Positions 60,020 to 64,000 of a DNA stretch of 64,000 nucleotides are shown piece by piece. The stretch lies in assembly GCF_900445235.1 (NCBI RefSeq), contig NZ_UFSM01000001.1, positions 676,501-740,500 on the forward strand, given 5' to 3'. Below the pieces are notes generated by a model. The model was not told the DNA's origin and did not search any database. It saw only the letters and a list, made by a program, of their open reading frames with translations. Both the position numbers and the translations under genes were made by a program. Each line of letters begins with the position of its first letter. Position 1 is the stretch's first letter. The DNA is from Aminobacter aminovorans. Lineage in GTDB: Bacteria > Pseudomonadota > Alphaproteobacteria > Rhizobiales > Rhizobiaceae.

Positions 60020-60666
60020 GGCTTCCACCTCAGGAAATTGGCAATGAGGCCGAGGCCAAGCGCCTGGCTCTTTTCGGGATGAAACTGGGTGCCGACAAGG
60101 TTGTCGCGCGCAACCGCTGCTGTGACCCTGCCGCCATAGTCGGCGGTCGCCAGCACTTCCTTCTCTTTGTCGGCATCGAGATGGTAGGAATGCACGAAAT
60201 AGGCGTGCAGCCCTTGCGCCCCGGTGGCGATGCCATTGAAGACCGGGTGGTCGTGTTTCACGTGAATCGTGTTCCAGCCGATCTGCGGAATCTTGAGCTT
60301 CGGGTCAGTCGGCGTGATCTCCTTCACGTCGCCTGATATCCAGCCGAAGCCCTCGGTGACGGTCTTTTCGAGCCCGCGCTCGGACATCAGCTGCATGCCG
60401 ACGCAGATACCGAGGAAGGGATGCGCCTTGCGGATGGCGACCTCCTCGACCGCTTCCCACATGCCGTCGACGGCGCGCAGGCCGCGGGCACAATCGGCAT
60501 AGGCGCCGACGCCGGGCAGCACAATGCGGTCAGCGGAACGCACGCGATCGGCATCGGCGGTCAGTTCGATCTCAGCCGCAATGCCGGCCTCGTGGGCGGC
60601 GCGTTCGAAGGCCTTGGTTGCCGAGCGCAGGTTGCCCGAACCGTAGTCGATGATGGCGACGCGCAT
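60016..60666 (-). CDS. hisH: Imidazole glycerol phosphate synthase, glutaminase subunit
   Basis: A 216-residue class I glutaminase that feeds ammonia to HisF. The nucleophile Cys88 is in [10 protein letters not shown], with His and Glu in [10 protein letters not shown]. The ATG at 60666 gives [15 protein letters not shown], the family start; the longer open frame to 60792 overlaps the DUF2628 gene. It starts 1 base after that gene's stop codon. Confidence 0.97.
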   Translation of the reverse strand: MRVAIIDYGSGNLRSATKAFERAAHEAGIAAEIELTADADRVRSADRIVLPGVGAYADCARGLRAVDGMWEAVEEVAIRKAHPFLGICVGMQLMSERGLEKTVTEGFGWISGDVKEITPTDPKLKIPQIGWNTIHVKHDHPVFNGIATGAQGLHAYFVHSYHLDADKEKEVLATADYGGRVTAAVARDNLVGTQFHPEKSQALGLGLIANFLRWKP

Positions 60667-60667
60667 G

Positions 60668-61150
60668 TCAGTGTCTTCCAGGATAGTGCAGGAGGCCGAG
60701 CGCCGCACCCGATTGCTGTAGGCGCGGCGATGCGGCGGGGGCGATGGTAACGGGCGGCGGCTGGATTTCTTCAGCGCCGTCGTCGGCCGCATAGAGGTAG
60801 CGTATCTCGGCGTCCTCGATGGTGTCGGCCTCGATCACGCCCCACTGATGCCAACCGGCGCGGCGAAGGGCAGCAACCCTGAGCGCACCGCCTTCGAGCC
60901 CGACATAGAGCGAGATGAGCAGCGACAGAAGCGGCACGGCAGCGATCAGCCCGGTCCACTCGCCGACGGCGCCGAGTGCGAGGGTGACCGCAAAGGTCAC
61001 TGCCGCCAGGAGCCAGAGACGGTGCCACAGCATCCAAAGCAGCGGGGCGATGAAGCCGAAGAAGTAGAAGCCGTCGCGGACGAAGACTGCACCTTCCGAA
61101 GCATTTTTTCCTGCCGAGGCAGGCGGCTCCATGACGACATGGATGGCCAT
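60668..61150 (-). CDS. DUF2628 membrane protein in the his operon
   Basis: A 160-residue inner-membrane protein of the DUF2628 family. The pattern [23 protein letters not shown] is typical, with two to three hydrophobic segments between about 28 and 85, followed by a soluble tail. Its role is unknown. It sits between hisB and hisH with 2-base and 1-base gaps, an arrangement shared by Rhizobiales, and is therefore co-expressed with histidine synthesis. Confidence 0.87.
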   Translation of the reverse strand: MAIHVVMEPPASAGKNASEGAVFVRDGFYFFGFIAPLLWMLWHRLWLLAAVTFAVTLALGAVGEWTGLIAAVPLLSLLISLYVGLEGGALRVAALRRAGWHQWGVIEADTIEDAEIRYLYAADDGAEEIQPPPVTIAPAASPRLQQSGAALGLLHYPGRH

Positions 61151-61152
61151 GG

Positions 61153-61752
61153 CTATCCCTTCAGGCTGCCCTTGGTCGAGGGTACTGCGTCAGGCTGGCG
61201 CGGATCGCTTTCAAGAGCCACACGCAATGCACGCGCTACTGATTTGAAGCAGGTTTCGGCGATGTGATGGTTGTTGGCGCCATAATGATTGGTGACGTGC
61301 AGCGTGATGCCGGCGTTCTGGGCCAGCGCCTGGAAGAACTCCCGCACCAGCTCGGTATCGAAGCTACCGATCTTGGGCGCCGAGAAATTGACGTTCCAGA
61401 CCAGGAAAGGCCGGCCCGACACGTCAATTGCAGCGCGCGTCAGCGTCTCGTCCATGGCAAGGTCGATCGAGGCATAGCGCATGATGCCGCGGCGGTCGCC
61501 GAGCGCCTTGGACAGCGCTTGACCGATGGCGATGCCGCAATCCTCGACGGTATGGTGATCGTCGATGTGCAGGTCGCCCTTGGCGGAGACCTTCATGTCG
61601 ATCAGCGAATGCCTGGAGAGCTGGTCGAGCATATGGTCGAAGAAGCCAACGCCGGTGGCCATCTCCGAACGGCCGGTGCCGTCGACATGGACCGAAACCG
61701 AAATCTCGGTTTCCTTGGTCTTGCGGCTGACTTCGGCGGAACGGGGGGCCAT
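61153..61752 (-). CDS. hisB: Imidazoleglycerol-phosphate dehydratase
   Basis: A 199-residue manganese enzyme, monofunctional as in most non-enterics, that dehydrates IGP in histidine synthesis. The metal-binding repeats appear as [14 protein letters not shown] and [17 protein letters not shown], plus the SRHS motif in LSRHSLID. It is first in the his operon and divergent from hslV; the shared control region is 61753-61944. Confidence 0.97.
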   Translation of the reverse strand: MAPRSAEVSRKTKETEISVSVHVDGTGRSEMATGVGFFDHMLDQLSRHSLIDMKVSAKGDLHIDDHHTVEDCGIAIGQALSKALGDRRGIMRYASIDLAMDETLTRAAIDVSGRPFLVWNVNFSAPKIGSFDTELVREFFQALAQNAGITLHVTNHYGANNHHIAETCFKSVARALRVALESDPRQPDAVPSTKGSLKG

Positions 61753-61944
61753 TGGCGGATCCTTGTCCTCAAAAACGAGATGCTAATAACAGCATGTTCG
61801 GCCGGTTGCCAATCGCCGCGAAAGGGCATTTCGTGATGCGGCGTGACGATTTGCAATCCTTGCGCCGCGTCATACATAAGACGCCAACTTCCACTCGTAA
61901 CGCGCAAGCCGCCAAAGAGGGGCCGCGCGCCATCGGAGCAACAT

Positions 61945-62493
61945 ATGTCCAACGAACAGAGCATGCACGCCACGACGATCGTGACCGTGCGCAAGGGCAA
62001 CAAGGTGGTCATCGCCGGTGACGGCCAGGTCAGCCTCGGCCAGACCATCATGAAGGGCAACGCCCGCAAGGTCCGTCGCCTCGGCAAGGGCAACGTGATC
62101 GCCGGTTTTGCCGGCGCCACCGCCGACGCTTTCACCTTGCTTGAGCGCCTCGAATCCAAGCTCGAACAATATCCCGATCAGCTGACGCGCGCCTGCGTCG
62201 AGCTCGCCAAGGACTGGCGCACCGACCGCTACCTGCGCCGCCTCGAAGCAATGATGCTGGTGGCCGACAAGGACGTTTCGCTGGCACTGACCGGAACCGG
62301 CGACGTGCTGGAGCCGGAATTCGGCGTGATGGCCATCGGCTCGGGCGGCAACTATGCGCTCGCCGCGGCACGCGCCTTGATGGACACCGACAAGGACGCA
62401 GAGGAGATCGCCCGCAAGGCGATGCAGATCGCCGCCGACATCTGCGTCTACACCAACCACAGTTTCGTGGTTGAGACGCTCGACGCTGCATGA
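61945..62493 (+). CDS. hslV: ATP-dependent protease subunit HslV
   Basis: A 182-residue proteasome-like peptidase that forms a dodecamer driven by HslU. The mature N-terminal Thr comes from [12 protein letters not shown] after processing, and [22 protein letters not shown] and [13 protein letters not shown] [16 protein letters not shown] are diagnostic. The ATG at 61945 ([11 protein letters not shown]) has GGAG upstream; 61963 is an alternative start. HslV is a heat-shock protein elsewhere, but I could not place a convincing sigma-32 promoter here. The stop overlaps the next gene by 4 bases. Confidence 0.96.
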   Translation: MSNEQSMHATTIVTVRKGNKVVIAGDGQVSLGQTIMKGNARKVRRLGKGNVIAGFAGATADAFTLLERLESKLEQYPDQLTRACVELAKDWRTDRYLRRLEAMMLVADKDVSLALTGTGDVLEPEFGVMAIGSGGNYALAAARALMDTDKDAEEIARKAMQIAADICVYTNHSFVVETLDAA

Positions 62494-63599
62494 GCACGGG
62501 CGGCGCAACCTGTTCCGCGGGCGCGACCCTGCCTCCGCAGCGCAGGGCACTGCGACTGCCTGACCGGTTCGATCTTGCGCCGGTCGACGACCGTAACTTC
62601 TCGGCATGCGAGCGGGTTGGGCAAGCGATCGACGCGGTCGTCGCCGGGTGGCTCGCCAACCGCGGCTACGACAGGCTGTTCGTGACGCTCGCTACGCCGG
62701 ACTTCGCAATGGGCCTGTCCGCGCTTGTTCGCTCGCTGCGGAAGGTCAGCGACGTCCCCATTCTTGTCCTTACGCAGGGTGATTTCGTACCCGATGTCGA
62801 GGCCGACGACGTGGCATTCCTTGAGGTGCCACCATTGGTGCGCCTCGGCCACGCCTTCCCTGCCGATGCGCAGCATCTCGCGGTGACGCTCAGCAAGCTA
62901 TGGGTCTTTTCGCTGACCCGGCCGGCGCGCGTCGCCTTCATCGATGCAGACTGCCTCGTGCTTCAGCCTATAGACGATCTCTTCGACGGTGAGGGCTTCG
63001 TAGCGGTGCCCGATCTCTTCATCAACTACAAGACACCCGCCTTCAATGCGGGTGTCTTCGCCTTCACGCCATCCGCCGAAATCAGTCGCGGGCTCTTTCA
63101 ACGGCTGCCGGAACTTTCGGTGGGGGACGGCGACCAGGGCATCCTCAACGCCTTCTTTCCCAACTGGCGGCAGTTGCCACAGGGGCTTAACTTCCTGCGC
63201 GCCCATGCGCTCGTGCGCGCGCAGGCCCAGGACCAGGCGATCAGGATCGTGCACTACACGCCCTCGAAGCCCTGGGTACCCGCTCCCGTTTCGCCGCGCG
63301 ACCCGGTGCTCGCCCCACTCGACGAGCTCTGGACAGAGCGGCTGACGCCCGTCGAGCATGTCGCGCTGGTGCGTGATTGGCGGGCACGCCTGGCCACGGC
63401 CGAAGCCAACATCGCCTCGTGGATGGGGCCGGACGCTGCAAAATTCCGTCAGGACGACGTGGATCTTGCCGATGGCAGGAAGCGTCGCAGGCGCGAGCGG
63501 CGTTTGAAATGCGGGCTTATCGCGCTTGTAGTCCTGCAGGCAGTGCAAGCAAGTTTTTTTGCCTGGATGCTTCTCCATCAGACGAATGCTTTGAAGTAA
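62490..63599 (+). CDS. GT8-like glycosyltransferase with C-terminal membrane anchor
   Basis: A 369-residue putative glycosyltransferase of family GT8 (glycogenin/galactinol-synthase type). Strand-rich [21 protein letters not shown] is followed by the metal-binding DAD at 152-154 ([13 protein letters not shown]), the acceptor-side [10 protein letters not shown], and [13 protein letters not shown]. The last 25 residues form a hydrophobic helix preceded by [12 protein letters not shown], a tail-anchor layout with the enzyme in the cytosol. The ATG overlaps the hslV stop (ATGA), so it is co-expressed with a protease subunit. Substrate is unknown. Confidence 0.82.
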   Translation: MSTGGATCSAGATLPPQRRALRLPDRFDLAPVDDRNFSACERVGQAIDAVVAGWLANRGYDRLFVTLATPDFAMGLSALVRSLRKVSDVPILVLTQGDFVPDVEADDVAFLEVPPLVRLGHAFPADAQHLAVTLSKLWVFSLTRPARVAFIDADCLVLQPIDDLFDGEGFVAVPDLFINYKTPAFNAGVFAFTPSAEISRGLFQRLPELSVGDGDQGILNAFFPNWRQLPQGLNFLRAHALVRAQAQDQAIRIVHYTPSKPWVPAPVSPRDPVLAPLDELWTERLTPVEHVALVRDWRARLATAEANIASWMGPDAAKFRQDDVDLADGRKRRRRERRLKCGLIALVVLQAVQASFFAWMLLHQTNALK

Positions 63600-63608
63600 G
63601 GGGTTTGT

Positions 63609-64000
63609 ATGACGTCCTACACATTCCGATCCGTCGAGCTGGACGACTTGGCTATCCTCGCCGAGTGGCTCGCCGAGCCGCATGTCGCTGAGTGGTGGGA
63701 CGATCCCGAGACCGAGATCGCGCTGATCAAGGAGCACATCGACAGCATCTCGGTCGAACCGCTGATCATCGAGCTGGACGGCAAGCCGATAGGCTACCTC
63801 CAGAGCTACGATCCGCATATGGAGGACGACCATCCCTACCAGGACCAGCCCTTCGGCACGCTCGGCGTCGACCTGACGATCGGCGTACCGGGGCTGATCG
63901 GCAGGGGGCATGGCTCGGCGATCCTCGCGCAGTTCGTCGAAGAACTGTTCGAGGAGGGCGTCCCGCGCGTCATCATCGACCCGCATCCCGACAACAAGCG
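63609..64000 (+). CDS. GNAT acetyltransferase, AAC(6')-like (5' part, runs off window)
   Basis: The first 130 codons of a GNAT-fold acetyltransferase. LAEWLAEPHVAEWWDDPETE and GKPIGYLQSYDPH resemble aminoglycoside 6'-N-acetyltransferases of the AacA4 type; IGRGHGSAILAQFVEEL is the acetyl-CoA loop (R/Q-x-x-G-x-G/A form). Chromosomal relatives often have no proven drug substrate. GNAT genes between hslV and hslU are common in Rhizobiales, so hslU probably follows beyond the right edge. Confidence 0.8.
   Translation, partial: MTSYTFRSVELDDLAILAEWLAEPHVAEWWDDPETEIALIKEHIDSISVEPLIIELDGKPIGYLQSYDPHMEDDHPYQDQPFGTLGVDLTIGVPGLIGRGHGSAILAQFVEELFEEGVPRVIIDPHPDNK

Noticed and set aside
61845..61885. Sigma-32 promoter for hslV
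   Set aside because: CTTGCG and CATACAT are present but only about 8 bases apart, too close for a heat-shock promoter.

Overview
The window looks like core chromosome of a GC-rich alphaproteobacterium of the order Hyphomicrobiales (Rhizobiales), most likely a Mesorhizobium/Aminobacter-type Phyllobacteriaceae. The evidence is the gene neighbourhoods (chvI-chvG-hprK-PTS next to pckA; divL-tsaE/amgK-murU-addB-addA-trxA; trpF-trpB-trpA-accD-folC; hisB-hisH-hisA-hisF-hisE-coaA), a PmtA phospholipid methyltransferase, and a 47-bp intergenic palindrome of a type common in rhizobial genomes. The assignment is from recognition, not a database search. I see no insertion sequence, prophage, CRISPR array, integron, rRNA or tRNA.

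Layout. 1-6.5 kb: 5' part of a FloR/CmlA-like exporter, a PAS-GGDEF diguanylate cyclase, comM, a periplasmic transglutaminase-like protein, the PHB depolymerase phaZ and a DUF1330 protein. 6.6-13.2 kb, all minus strand: pyrF, an FMN reductase, pmtA, and dnaJ and dnaK separated by a membrane acyltransferase. 13.4-18.6 kb: an M48 protease divergent from dnaK, a spermidine-synthase-like methyltransferase, a Gfo/Idh/MocA oxidoreductase, YceI with cytochrome b561, and a nucleotidyltransferase-like protein. 18.7-24.9 kb: translation cluster infC (ATT start), an ICMT-like gene, rpmI, rplT, pheS, an ASCH gene, pheT. 25.1-30.0 kb: hydrolase with BenE transporter, DUF2852, a YgjP-type metallopeptidase, a compositionally distinct orphan gene, and a LysR regulator.

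30.2-35.5 kb: trpF, trpB, trpA, accD, folC. These meet a convergent run at 35.5-47.4 kb of trxA, addA, addB, murU, tsaE-amgK and divL, which joins recombinational repair, peptidoglycan recycling and cell-cycle signalling in one tightly packed minus-strand block. 47.6-53 kb: ahcY with a perfect palindrome upstream resembling an SAH-responsive operator, then HPr, EIIA-Man, short HprK, ChvG and ChvI, a regulatory PTS linked to the envelope two-component system. pckA is divergent from chvI. 55-56.8 kb: arfB, a Kbp-like BON-LysM protein and alkB. 56.8-61.8 kb: the his operon, with embedded DUF1330 and DUF2628 genes, running into coaA. 61.9-64 kb: hslV, an overlapping tail-anchored GT8 glycosyltransferase and the 5' part of an AAC(6')-like acetyltransferase.

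I found no clear new multi-gene system. The most unusual items are extra genes inside otherwise conserved operons (acyltransferase between dnaK and dnaJ, ICMT-like protein between infC and rpmI, ASCH protein between pheS and pheT, GT8 behind hslV), the low-GC orphan at 28.4-29.1 kb, a 44-bp tandem duplication that gives yceI a second, out-of-frame start, and conserved proteins lacking hallmark residues (DivL with Tyr at the phospho-His position, AccD without zinc cysteines, AddB without Fe-S cysteines).
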